Positions 51,785 to 60,742 of a stretch of 64,000 nucleotides of DNA are shown in pieces. Origin of the DNA: SKLM01 sp964575455 (GTDB lineage: Bacteria > Chloroflexota > Anaerolineae > B4-G1); assembly GCA_964575455.1 (NCBI GenBank), contig CAZNRX010000010.1:1-64000 (forward strand), in the 5' to 3' direction. The notes below the pieces were generated by a model. That model had not been told where the DNA came from. It was given only the letters and a program-made list of their open reading frames with translations, and made no database searches. A program made the translations under genes and the position numbers. Position 1 is the first letter of the stretch; each line of letters opens with the position of its first letter.

Positions 51785-52879
51785 ATGGAGAGAGAAGAGC
51801 ATCTCGAAGGGGATTTTTACCATTACATGCATCAGTCGGGCGAGGTCGACCCGGAGTGGAATCGGGTGGTGCTGAGTCACTATGTTCCTTACTTCGCTCA
51901 ATGCCGAAGCGTGCTTGATGTGGGATGTGGTCAAGGGGACTTCCTGGAGTTGTTGCAGGCGGCGGGCGTGGAGGGTATTGGCGTCGATGTCGATGCAGAG
52001 ATGGTGGATATCTGCCTTCAGAAGGGGTTACATGCTGTCCAGGCAGATGTGTTCGACTATCTTCCCGAATGCGAAGAGCGATTCGATGGGGTCTTCAGCA
52101 GCAATCTGATCGAGCATCTGTCTGCGGAGGATGCCATGCGATTCGTGCGGCTTGCCTTCGATTCGCTGACCCCGGGCGGGGTCTTCCTGGTCGCTACTCC
52201 CAATCCGGCCAGCCCGATTGTCCATCTTCACGAGTTCTGGCGTGATGCAACGCACGTTCGTCTCTACAACGGTTCGCTGCTGGAGTTCTTGCTGGATTTT
52301 GCTGGTTTCTCGGAGGTCTGGTCGGACGAGAACCCGGTGACGGCTTGGGAGCCCCCAGAGGCGCTGCGGAAGGTGCCTGGGCAATTCAAGGAACTGGCAT
52401 CGTTGCGGGGAGCGGTACACTGGGACGTTAAGACCAAGCGCTTCACGTCCTTGGGGCCGCCTCCAACGGGCTCTTCCTTTGAAAGGGAAGGTGAGTTGTC
52501 GAAGCAGGCTGACACTTGGAGTCGCAGTAGAGACAAGCTGCTGACCGAAAGCCAGAGGAATTCATTCCTAGGGCGATTTGTCCTCTCCCTCCGCCGGCGC
52601 CTGGCCCGCTTCCTCGTGGACACCGTCCTCTTTGAGGAGTTCGCTGCCCTTCGTGCGGCCCTGACCGATCTGACGCAGGCCTTGAAGCGAACTTCGAATG
52701 GGTTGTCCGACGTTAACCAGACGTTGTCCAAGAGGTTTCCGACGCTTGCCAATATGTCGATCACCACGCAGGAGATCGAGAAGGCCCTGTATCATAGCCA
52801 CAAAAGCACGATGATTACGCCCCGTGAGGCGTTCGCCAGGGGCGTTAAACCCGTCCCGAAAGGCGAGGAGATCGAATGA
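51785..52879 (+). CDS. class I methyltransferase with helical C-terminal tail
   Basis: 364 residues. SVLDVGCGQGDFLELL (42-57) is SAM motif I, IGVDVDAEMVD motif II, FDGVFSSNLIEHLS motif IV and LTPGGVFLVATPNP motif V. After about residue 255 the sequence becomes helical: a basic amphipathic run (RRRLARFLVD) and then LRAALTDLTQALKRTSNGLSDVNQ, compatible with a short coiled coil. The order of a Wzt-like ATPase with C-terminal domain followed by a methyltransferase with coiled tail recalls the WbdD-type chain-capping and ruler system of E. coli O9a, but no kinase domain is present. The stop overlaps the next ATG. Confidence 0.85.
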   Translation: MEREEHLEGDFYHYMHQSGEVDPEWNRVVLSHYVPYFAQCRSVLDVGCGQGDFLELLQAAGVEGIGVDVDAEMVDICLQKGLHAVQADVFDYLPECEERFDGVFSSNLIEHLSAEDAMRFVRLAFDSLTPGGVFLVATPNPASPIVHLHEFWRDATHVRLYNGSLLEFLLDFAGFSEVWSDENPVTAWEPPEALRKVPGQFKELASLRGAVHWDVKTKRFTSLGPPPTGSSFEREGELSKQADTWSRSRDKLLTESQRNSFLGRFVLSLRRRLARFLVDTVLFEEFAALRAALTDLTQALKRTSNGLSDVNQTLSKRFPTLANMSITTQEIEKALYHSHKSTMITPREAFARGVKPVPKGEEIE

Positions 52880-54084
52880 GAATTGCTCTGTTCACCCCGT
52901 ATCTGCCCTATCCACCCGACACCGGCGGCAAGATCCGAAGCTATCACTTGCTGCGAGCGCTGACGAGGCGTTTTGACGTTGATCTTTATACAGCTCACTA
53001 CGTTAACGCACCGTCTCAAGCGGTGGTCGATGCGCTTCAAAAGGATTGCCGTGAAGTGGTTTCCTTCCACTTGAAGAAGTCGTGGCGGACCCGGGATCGT
53101 ATCCGTCGCGTGCTTATCCCCCTTCCTCGTCCTGCCCAGCACTTCCATACAGCGGATTCCCTGGAACAGGCGCAAACGTATCTCCGAGCCCGTGACTATG
53201 ACCTGCTCGTCGCCGATGAGATGTGCATGACGCCTTACGTGGAGCTGGCACTGGAGCTGCCGAAAATCACGATTCGTCACAAGGTTGACTACGCACACTA
53301 CAGGCAGATGGCCCAGGCACGGCCCTGGGGCTTGGAGAAGGTGCTGGACTACATTGAGGCCATAAAGCTGCGTCGCTACAGCCGGTCGAAAATGCCGACA
53401 TTCGATGCTTTCCTTGCCTGCTCAGAGGAAGACGCGGCTTTGATCCATTGCGATGCTCCTGACGTGCCGGCCCTGGTGATACCGAACGGGGTAGACCTAA
53501 GCACATTCGTGCCTTCGGAAGGGGGCAAGGCCGAGAAGCCGACTCTGCTCTACGTGGGATCGATGTTCTACTACCCCAATATCGATGCGGTGGAATTCTT
53601 CTTCGAGTCGATCTTCGACGCGGTCAAGCAGTCTGTGGCGGGCGTGAAGATTCAAATCGTGGGCCACAAGCCGCCGCCCGCGATTCAGCAACTGGGTGAG
53701 AGGGCCAGTGTGGAGGTGACTGGCTCTGTCCCAGACGTTCGACCGTACTACCAGGGGGCAGATGTGTTCGTTGTGCCGCTGCGCTTGGGAGGTGGGACGC
53801 GCCTCAAGATCGTCGAGGCTATGGCTATGAGGATTCCCGTCGTCTCGACCACAGTGGGAGCAGAGGGATTGGATATCTCTCCTGGAGAGAACATCCTGAT
53901 CGCCGACGATCCAGGGGCCTTCGCGAAGGCTGTCGTGAGGCTTCTCTCGGACTCGGACCTCTACCAGCGCATTGTCGATGGCGGTCAGGTCCTCGCTCAG
54001 CGGTATGATTGGAGCGAGTTGACAAAGCCCTTTGCCGATCTTGCAGAGACTGTGGTGGCGAGCCATCGACGAGGAGAGAGCTAG
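52876..54084 (+). CDS. GT4 glycosyltransferase
   Basis: 402 residues. MRIALFTPYLPYPPDTGGKI is the GT4 N-terminus. VIPNGVDLSTF and LLYVGSMFYYPNIDAVEFF begin the donor domain, and PLRLGGGTRLKIVEAMAMRIPVV gives the retaining-GT motif with a conserved Glu. This variant (GGGTRLKIVE) is common in exopolysaccharide loci. Cytoplasmic. Overlaps the methyltransferase gene as ATGA and the next gene as TAGTG, so it is co-translated with both. Confidence 0.9.
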   Translation: MRIALFTPYLPYPPDTGGKIRSYHLLRALTRRFDVDLYTAHYVNAPSQAVVDALQKDCREVVSFHLKKSWRTRDRIRRVLIPLPRPAQHFHTADSLEQAQTYLRARDYDLLVADEMCMTPYVELALELPKITIRHKVDYAHYRQMAQARPWGLEKVLDYIEAIKLRRYSRSKMPTFDAFLACSEEDAALIHCDAPDVPALVIPNGVDLSTFVPSEGGKAEKPTLLYVGSMFYYPNIDAVEFFFESIFDAVKQSVAGVKIQIVGHKPPPAIQQLGERASVEVTGSVPDVRPYYQGADVFVVPLRLGGGTRLKIVEAMAMRIPVVSTTVGAEGLDISPGENILIADDPGAFAKAVVRLLSDSDLYQRIVDGGQVLAQRYDWSELTKPFADLAETVVASHRRGES

Positions 54085-55328
54085 TGCGAATTGCGTTCAT
54101 GATAAACCTTTATCCCCCTTACGTCGTGGGGGGAAACGAGATGATCACCCACGACCTGGTGAAGGCTCTGCGTGGGCAGGGACACGAGGTGCACGTGCTG
54201 ACCGCCCACGGCGCAGAGTTTGACACTGTTCCTCACGTCCATCAGGTTTTCAACTACAACCTCGACCAGAAAGAGCGCATCTTCGGGGGTCAGCAACTCT
54301 CCTTGATGGAGACCTTTCGCCATCACGTGTTTGACCTGACGACTTATCGGAACGTGCGGCGCACGGTGGGTCGATTGGATCCTGATCTGATCGTGGTCGA
54401 CAATCAGTACATGGTCTCTGCTGCTCCCCTGCTTGCTGTTCGTAATGCGCCCTGTCCGGTGATGGCGCAGACGATGGACAAGTGGCTGGTCTACAATCTG
54501 GTCGATCTGGGTATGATCGTGAAGCCCTCTTCGCCCGCTCGCAGGCTGTTTTCCCGAGCCGCATGCCTGTTTGTGCAGCGGCCGATCGCCAGTTACGTGC
54601 GCCTGGATGGCATCGCGACGGTCTCCGATTTCATTCGCGACTTCTATGTCGAAGCTGGCTTTGATCCAGAGATGATGCAGAGCGTCTACTTGGGCTACGA
54701 TAGCAGCGTCTTCCGACCTCGCTCTCCGCAACCGCTGCACGACCCTGTCCGGCTGATCTATGCCGGCGCCCTGTGGAAGGGTAAGGGCCCCCAGGTTATT
54801 GTGAAGGCGCTGGGCATCTTGAACGAGATGGAAGGTGCGCCTCGTTTTCGCCTACGGATCTTTGGCGAGGGGACGGAAAGGTTTACGCGATATCTGCAGG
54901 GCGTGATCGAGGCGTCTGGGGTTGAAGAGCAGGTCTCTCTCCGGGGATTCGTTCCGTGGTCAGATCTGGTCGAGGCGATGCATGCGTCTGATATTTTCGT
55001 CTTCTCCTCCATTTGGGATGAGCCCTTCGCGACGGTGCCGCTTCAAGCGGCAGGGTGTGGCCTCCCTGTCGTGGCGACTCGGGCCGGCGGCACGCCGGAG
55101 GGGTTTGTGGATGGGGAGACCGCGTTGTTGATACCGCCGGATGATGCTCCGGCGATGGCCGATGCTATTTTCAGGCTTACTCGCGACAGCGGGCTGCGGG
55201 AGGAAATTGCCCAGAACGCGGCTCAGGATGCTCAGGAGCGATGGACCTTCGATGCCTATGTGAATCGCTTCTGGGAGTTCTGCATGAGCATCAGAGACCG
55301 TTGGCAGCAGGGTACAGCCTGGAGCTGA
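54084..55328 (+). CDS. GT4 glycosyltransferase
   Basis: 414 residues from GTG 54084, whose first base is the last base of the previous TAG, with GAGGAGAG just upstream. The frame extends 25 codons earlier but only within the preceding gene. MINLYPPYVVGGNEMITHDL, LIYAGALWKGKGPQVIVKAL and SIWDEPFATVPLQAAGCGLPVV are the GT4 motifs (EPFATVPLQ replaces the usual EGFGLVxLE, with Gln for the second Glu). Probably adds one sugar of the exported chain. Neighbouring GT4 genes are clearly related but not close duplicates. Confidence 0.88.
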   Translation: MRIAFMINLYPPYVVGGNEMITHDLVKALRGQGHEVHVLTAHGAEFDTVPHVHQVFNYNLDQKERIFGGQQLSLMETFRHHVFDLTTYRNVRRTVGRLDPDLIVVDNQYMVSAAPLLAVRNAPCPVMAQTMDKWLVYNLVDLGMIVKPSSPARRLFSRAACLFVQRPIASYVRLDGIATVSDFIRDFYVEAGFDPEMMQSVYLGYDSSVFRPRSPQPLHDPVRLIYAGALWKGKGPQVIVKALGILNEMEGAPRFRLRIFGEGTERFTRYLQGVIEASGVEEQVSLRGFVPWSDLVEAMHASDIFVFSSIWDEPFATVPLQAAGCGLPVVATRAGGTPEGFVDGETALLIPPDDAPAMADAIFRLTRDSGLREEIAQNAAQDAQERWTFDAYVNRFWEFCMSIRDRWQQGTAWS

Positions 55329-55335
55329 GGGCAAG

Positions 55336-56601
55336 TTGCGAATCGCGCTCGTCGTCCACAAGTTTCCCCCATCGAGCCTGGGGGGCACCGAGATCTACAC
55401 CCAGAATCTGGCACGGGAGTTGTCCCGTCAGGGTCATGCGGTCTTCGTCTTCTACAGAGATGATGGGGCTTCAGACCGACATGGCAAGGTCATCTGGGAA
55501 GAGAGGGAGGGCTTTCGGGCTTGTCGGGTCTCGAAAGACATGGACTCGATATCCGCTTCCCCCCTGGCCGAGTTCCTGGATACGTTCTTCAATCCTTCGA
55601 TAGAGGAAGCGTTTGATCGCTTCCTAGACGAGGCTCAGCCTGACGTCGTGCACTTCCAGCACGTCATGCTGCTCTCCTATCGCCTCATCGCGGCTGTGAA
55701 GCGGAGAGGACTGCCTGTTCTGCTGACCCTCCACGACTACTGGTTCATCTGTGCGAACTCCCAGCTGATTTGGCCGGACGCCCAGATCTGTCAGAGTAAG
55801 GCGCTGGGGTTGAACTGCGCTCGCTGTGTCTTGAGCGCTCGCCTGCGGTCTCCCCTGGCGTGTTTCTTGCGGCCCCCAGTTGCTTTCCTGCTGCAGGTTC
55901 GAGATCTGTTGGTGCGGCGAGCTGCCCTCAAGGCTGATCAGCTGATTGCACCCTCTCGCTTTCTGATTCAACAGTACGTCGATGCTGGGTGGCCCGCAGG
56001 CCGTTTCGTCCATCTTGAGAACGGCATTGATGTGGAGCGCATTCGCCGCTACTCCCACCATCCGTCGCCTGACGGGCGAGTACGGTTCACCTATTTGGGC
56101 TCGCTGGCCTGGCAGAAAGGGGTCCACGTGCTGGTAGAGGCCTTCCGAGATGTTTCGTCTGATGCAGCGCGCTTGCGGATCTATGGCGACCCCACTGTTT
56201 TCCCTCAGTACGCCGCACGCCTGGAAGATGCGGCCAATCCAGCCAATACCTCGTTTGAAGGTGCAGTTCCAAACGAGGAAGTGGGCCGTGTTCTGGCCGA
56301 GACCGACGTGCTGGTGGTACCGTCATTATGGTATGAGAACTCACCAGTTGTGATTCAGGAGGCGTTCGCAGCTGGGGTGCCGGTCATTGCGTCGGAGATA
56401 GGGGCGTTGCCGGAGAAGGTGTCTCTGGGGGGCGATGGGTTGCTCTTTCCTAACGGGGACATAGAGGGCTTACGTGAGATTATCGAAGGCGTGCTTTCGG
56501 CACCAAACGAATTGGAAATTGTGCAAGCGACAGTGCCTACTCCTACACCGATGGAGGATCACACCAGTGCCTTGGAAACGGTCTATGCTGAATCGTCTTA
56601 G
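55336..56601 (+). CDS. GT4 glycosyltransferase
   Basis: 421 residues from TTG 55336, preceded by GAGGGC. MRIALVVHKFPPSSLGGTEIY starts the fold; DVVHFQHVMLLSYRLI, LTLHDYWFIC and a cysteine-rich loop (ICQSKALGLNCARCVLSARL) follow, the last typical of GT4 enzymes in O-antigen loci. FTYLGSLAWQKGVHVLVEAF and PSLWYENSPVVIQEAFAAGVPVI form the donor site. The last 17 bases overlap the next gene's start. Confidence 0.9.
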   Translation: MRIALVVHKFPPSSLGGTEIYTQNLARELSRQGHAVFVFYRDDGASDRHGKVIWEEREGFRACRVSKDMDSISASPLAEFLDTFFNPSIEEAFDRFLDEAQPDVVHFQHVMLLSYRLIAAVKRRGLPVLLTLHDYWFICANSQLIWPDAQICQSKALGLNCARCVLSARLRSPLACFLRPPVAFLLQVRDLLVRRAALKADQLIAPSRFLIQQYVDAGWPAGRFVHLENGIDVERIRRYSHHPSPDGRVRFTYLGSLAWQKGVHVLVEAFRDVSSDAARLRIYGDPTVFPQYAARLEDAANPANTSFEGAVPNEEVGRVLAETDVLVVPSLWYENSPVVIQEAFAAGVPVIASEIGALPEKVSLGGDGLLFPNGDIEGLREIIEGVLSAPNELEIVQATVPTPTPMEDHTSALETVYAESS

Positions 56602-58801
56602 TAAGAAGTGCTTTGTTCCTCTAGTTGTCTATGTTGTTCTGACGATTGTCTTGACCTATCCTACTGCCTTCCGGATGAAGACTCACATCCCTGGCGGTGG
56701 GGATGCCCCGTGGTTCTTGTGGGACCTGTGGTGGTTCAAGCACGCCATTGTGGATCTAGGAGTTACGCCCACCACGACTGATATGATCTACCACCCCCTC
56801 ACGGATGTTCCTGTTACCTGGCAGACACCCGTGAATGAATTCTTCACGATCCCGCTTCAGATAATCTTTGGTCTCGTTCCCTTATACAATATTCTGTTTC
56901 TGGGCAGCTTTGTCTTATCAGGTTTCTTCACTTATCTGCTGGTGGATCACATTGTTGACCGAATGGATCTGGCCCTTAGTGCTGGAGCTCTCTTTGCATT
57001 CTGTTCATATCGCTATGTTAGAGGCATAGGCCATCTGAGCCTTTTGACCACTCAGTGGATGCCGCTCTCTCTGCTGCTGTTGCTACAATGCTGGGAGTCG
57101 CCCTCTTGGCGTCGAGGGCTGCTGGTGGGCTTGGGTATAGGTCTAGTGGCTCTTTCTTCTCCCTACTACGTAGCGTATTTTTTGCTGCCAGTATTCTTGG
57201 TTGGCGCCCTTTACTCGATTGTGTGGGAAAGAGGTGCACTTCGCTCTCGAGAACTCTGGGCTGCGACTGGAGCGGCTGCAGTGGTCTCTGCTATCCTTGT
57301 CGTGCCGTTCTACGTGACATTCCTAGATCTTGATCCAGAGATGCAGGCGGCTGTTCGGTCGGTAGCGGATTCTGTATATACGTCGTGTGCGGACGTTCTT
57401 TCGTGGGTCTTACCGCCCGCTCGCAATCCCCTTTGGGGATCCCTTACGGCCCCAATATATGGTAACTTCTCAAACCCCAATCTTTGTGAGACCACGGTGT
57501 TCTTTGGCTTCCTGCCTCTCGTCCTGGCGGTGGCTTCACTGTTCTTATGGTTTCCACGACCGCGACGGGCGTTCTTCTGGCAGCTGTTGGGTGTCACGAC
57601 TCTTTTGCTGTCCTTCGGCCCAAACTTGCACGTGGGGGGCAGGGTCGTGTGGGATTGGATGCCTTATCGTCTCTTCATGCTCCTGCCAGGCTCCTATGCG
57701 TTCCGCGTACCTAGTCGTCTTGGAATCACAGCTATTCTAGCTATGCTTGTGGCAGACGCGATGTTTGCTGAGTGTCTTCTGGAAAGACACGAGATTCAGT
57801 TGAAGCGCCTTGGGGTTGTAGTTGCAACCAGCCTTGGCATCTTCAATTCGATGTATATGTTCCCATTTGATAGCTCGAGCGTTGCAATTCCCCAGATCCA
57901 CCGGAAGATAGCAAAGGCCTCTAGAGATTTCGCCGTGTTGGAGCTACCTGCAGGAGAGAGGTTCTTCAGCAAGATGAGTTGGTATATGTACTATCAGACA
58001 CATCATCAGAAGCGGCTTGTGTCAGGATACCTTGGTCGGCGACCAGCCAGATTGCATCAGCAAGAGCGTTCGATGCCGTTCGTCAGGCGCTTCTTTTCGC
58101 GGCAGGAAGACGGCTTCGTCGACACGCCTAGTAACGAGCGGGTTGGAGGCAATGCTTTGCCGGATGACATCGCTATGTCAGAAGTGATACTATACGACCT
58201 AGGCATTCGATACGTCGTGCTACACTGCCCCGTCTCAGAGGGCTCGTTTTGTCGTCCGGCTGTCTCCCTGCTGAGACTGGGCCTTGGTTCACCCGACTAC
58301 CAAGAGGTGTTCTTCGATGAGAACCTCCTGTTATACGAAGTTGAACCGGCGATGGACGAGTTCGAATCTTCTCCTATTGCGCATTTCTCGGCGAGCCAGG
58401 GCACCGTTTCGTTGTTGAGCTACTCTTTGGAGGGGCTGGAAGCTTCTGAGAACGCTCCTTTCAGGTATGCCCTGTGTACTTGGTGGACGTGTTCGGGTGA
58501 TCTATCTCGTGATTACACGCTTTACGTGCACTATGTCGATCCCTCGGGTGACCTCCTTGGGCAAGATGACCATGTCTTGGGGGCACGCTTCTTGGACGGG
58601 CAATTCACAACGAGCGATTGGGGATGCCCAGGCTACTACAAGGACCAGGCGTATATACCTGGTGATCTGGTGAGCGATGGCAACCTGGAGGTAGCAATCG
58701 GCCTATGGGTTCCCAAGACGGGTGAGCGTCTCAGCCCGAGAGGGGAAGCCAAAGTGGATGATTTTGGGCGAGTGCGGCTGCGTGTTGGGAATGTGGAGTA
58801 G
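56585..58801 (+). CDS. large membrane protein with one beta module; less GC-rich
   Basis: 738 residues from ATG 56585 (the frame continues upstream only inside the GT4 gene). About twelve hydrophobic stretches; GGGDAPWFLWDLWWFKHAI, then TDMIYHPLTDVPVTWQTPVNEFF and VLSGFFTYLLVDHIV, are motifs of a YfhO/GT-C-like family without settled function. A soluble tail of about 270 residues includes a beta-sandwich-like segment (VSLLSYSLEG, YTLYVHYVDPSGDLLGQDD, LEVAIGLWVPKTGERLS) resembling the module in the 3.5-17 kb cluster. Codon use has more A/T at third positions than its neighbours, a possible sign of transfer. Confidence 0.72.
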   Translation: MLNRLSKKCFVPLVVYVVLTIVLTYPTAFRMKTHIPGGGDAPWFLWDLWWFKHAIVDLGVTPTTTDMIYHPLTDVPVTWQTPVNEFFTIPLQIIFGLVPLYNILFLGSFVLSGFFTYLLVDHIVDRMDLALSAGALFAFCSYRYVRGIGHLSLLTTQWMPLSLLLLLQCWESPSWRRGLLVGLGIGLVALSSPYYVAYFLLPVFLVGALYSIVWERGALRSRELWAATGAAAVVSAILVVPFYVTFLDLDPEMQAAVRSVADSVYTSCADVLSWVLPPARNPLWGSLTAPIYGNFSNPNLCETTVFFGFLPLVLAVASLFLWFPRPRRAFFWQLLGVTTLLLSFGPNLHVGGRVVWDWMPYRLFMLLPGSYAFRVPSRLGITAILAMLVADAMFAECLLERHEIQLKRLGVVVATSLGIFNSMYMFPFDSSSVAIPQIHRKIAKASRDFAVLELPAGERFFSKMSWYMYYQTHHQKRLVSGYLGRRPARLHQQERSMPFVRRFFSRQEDGFVDTPSNERVGGNALPDDIAMSEVILYDLGIRYVVLHCPVSEGSFCRPAVSLLRLGLGSPDYQEVFFDENLLLYEVEPAMDEFESSPIAHFSASQGTVSLLSYSLEGLEASENAPFRYALCTWWTCSGDLSRDYTLYVHYVDPSGDLLGQDDHVLGARFLDGQFTTSDWGCPGYYKDQAYIPGDLVSDGNLEVAIGLWVPKTGERLSPRGEAKVDDFGRVRLRVGNVE

Positions 58802-58830
58802 GCAATCGTTGGAAGCGGACGGAGGATCCG

Positions 58831-59763
58831 ATGGATGAGAGTTCAATACTTGTGACCGGTTCCATACGCGCCGGCACCACGTGGGTGGGTCGAATGATCG
58901 CTTCGTCGGAGTCGGTAGGCTATGTTCATGAGCCATTCAACCCTTGGGATCCTGAGAAGAAGCTTGGGATCTGCAGCCCACGCGTCCCCTATTGGTTCTT
59001 CTACGTCACTGAAGAGAGTGAGGAGACCTATCGGGGAGCAATCAGGCGAGCTCTCGAGTTCAACTACAACCTGATTGGGGGGCTGAAGGGGGTCCGTTCT
59101 TGGGGGGATTTGAGGAGACTAACCCGAGAGCGTCATAGCTTCCGTGAAAACCGCTCTCGCAGTGCACGCCCGCTGATCAAGGACCCCTTTGCCCTTTTCT
59201 CTGCCGAGTGGTTCGCGGAAACGTTTGATATGTACGTCGTTGTCCTAGTCAGGCATCCAGCTGCTGTGGTCAGTAGCCTCAAGAGACTGAACTGGGGACT
59301 GCCGCTCTGGCATCTCCTGGAACAACCACGCCTGGTAGAGGATCACCTGCGTCCGTTCGAGGAACGACTGGAGGCGTTAAGGGGCGAGCAACACGACATC
59401 ATCGATCGAGCGATCTTGCTGTGGAACGTCCTGTATCACGTGGTGAGCCATTATCGTCAAGAGCACGGGGAATGGATCTTTGTGCGCCACGAGGACATCT
59501 CGCGAGATCCCCTGCAGCGATTCCAGGATCTCTTTGACGGGCTTGGTCTGGATTTCTCGTCTGCGGTTCAGTCGACGATAGAGACCTACTGTGACTCCTC
59601 GAATCGCAGAGAAGTCCCGGCAGGGTGGGCTCATTCCTTGAAGCGCGATAGCAGGTCGTTGATATGGAACTGGAAAGAAAGGCTTACCGAGTCTGAGATT
59701 GAGCGGGTAAGAGAGGGCACCCGGGATATAGCAGCGGAGTTCTATTCAAACGAGGATTGGTGA
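58831..59763 (+). CDS. sulfotransferase family protein 1
   Basis: 310 residues. ILVTGSIRAGTTWVGRMI (residues 6-23) is the 5'-phosphosulfate-binding loop with the TxxRxGTTW pattern, and VLVRHPAAVVSSLKRLNW the 3'-phosphate-binding block of PAPS-dependent sulfotransferases. LIKDPFALF and WIFVRHEDISRDPLQRFQDLF are family blocks, and the extreme C-terminus ends EFYSNEDW. It would transfer sulfate to a glycan hydroxyl in the cytoplasm. GGAGG lies 5 bases before the ATG. Its close relative follows 13 bases later. Confidence 0.87.
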   Translation: MDESSILVTGSIRAGTTWVGRMIASSESVGYVHEPFNPWDPEKKLGICSPRVPYWFFYVTEESEETYRGAIRRALEFNYNLIGGLKGVRSWGDLRRLTRERHSFRENRSRSARPLIKDPFALFSAEWFAETFDMYVVVLVRHPAAVVSSLKRLNWGLPLWHLLEQPRLVEDHLRPFEERLEALRGEQHDIIDRAILLWNVLYHVVSHYRQEHGEWIFVRHEDISRDPLQRFQDLFDGLGLDFSSAVQSTIETYCDSSNRREVPAGWAHSLKRDSRSLIWNWKERLTESEIERVREGTRDIAAEFYSNEDW

Positions 59764-59776
59764 GGGACTTGGCGTT

Positions 59777-60718
59777 ATGACTGCCGGTAAGCGCCCCATC
59801 CTTGTCACCGGTGCTACACGCTCTGGAACCACGTGGGTCGGGAGGATGATATCTGCATCTCCGTCGGTGGGCTACATTCCTGAGCCACTCAACTTCAACT
59901 GGGGAAGAAAGCTCCATCCAGGCATGTGCGCGGCCCCTGTTCGGCATTGGTTTCCTTACATATGCGAGGAGAACAGGGATGCGTTCTACGAGCCGATCAG
60001 GGATACCCTTCAGTTTCGCTACAGCTTGATCGATGGGCTCAGGAGCATCAGATCTCTGGAGGATGTGAGGAGGGTGGCTTGGGGATACCTTACCTTCTGG
60101 ACGTATCGAGCCAACGACATGCGTCCTCTTGTCAAAGACCCTCATGCCGTGGTATCGGCTGAGTGGCTGGCTGAAGCTTTCGGCATGGATGTCGTAGTCA
60201 TGATACGGCACCCTGCTGCATTTGTGAGCAGTATTAGGCGATTGAACTGGACATTTCCGTTCTCGCATTTCCTGGAGCAGCCCTTGCTGATGCGAGCCTA
60301 CCTACGTCCCTTCAGACAACAACTCGAGTCATATGCTGCCACGCCGCCTGACATCATCGATCAGGCGATCTTGTTGTGGAACATCGTCTATCATGTCGTT
60401 GGTGAGTACCGCAATCGATATGAAGACTGGATCTTCCTCCGTCATGAGGATGTGGCCCGAGACCCGTTGGCGTTTTTCAGGACCGTATATGAGGCGCTTG
60501 GGCTTCGTTTTTCCGAGCGCGTTCGATCCGTGATCCAAGAGCATACAGCTTCCTCTAACCCTGTCAGGGTCCCTGTGGAGCGGGCCTTCTCCACGAGACG
60601 GGATAGCAGATCTACAGTTTGGCAGTGGAAGGAGAGGCTGACAGACTCAGAGATTGAGCGGATCAGGAAAGGAACGGAGGGGATAGCTCGGGAATTCTAC
60701 TTGGAGGAAGACTGGTGA
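59777..60718 (+). CDS. sulfotransferase family protein 2, tandem paralogue
   Basis: 313 residues. ILVTGATRSGTTWVGRMI and VVMIRHPAAFVSSIRRLNW are the two cofactor-binding blocks; LVKDPHAVVSAEWLAEAFGMD and REFYLEEDW are shared with the preceding protein, whose layout it follows over the full length. A tandem duplication is the simplest origin. Differences between the conserved blocks (SFRENRSRSARP against WTYRANDMRP) may give different acceptors. No strong ribosome-binding site near the ATG; GAGGG lies about 10 bases upstream. Confidence 0.87.
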   Translation: MTAGKRPILVTGATRSGTTWVGRMISASPSVGYIPEPLNFNWGRKLHPGMCAAPVRHWFPYICEENRDAFYEPIRDTLQFRYSLIDGLRSIRSLEDVRRVAWGYLTFWTYRANDMRPLVKDPHAVVSAEWLAEAFGMDVVVMIRHPAAFVSSIRRLNWTFPFSHFLEQPLLMRAYLRPFRQQLESYAATPPDIIDQAILLWNIVYHVVGEYRNRYEDWIFLRHEDVARDPLAFFRTVYEALGLRFSERVRSVIQEHTASSNPVRVPVERAFSTRRDSRSTVWQWKERLTDSEIERIRKGTEGIAREFYLEEDW

Positions 60719-60742
60719 CCTGTCGCTTCATGGGCCGAGGCA

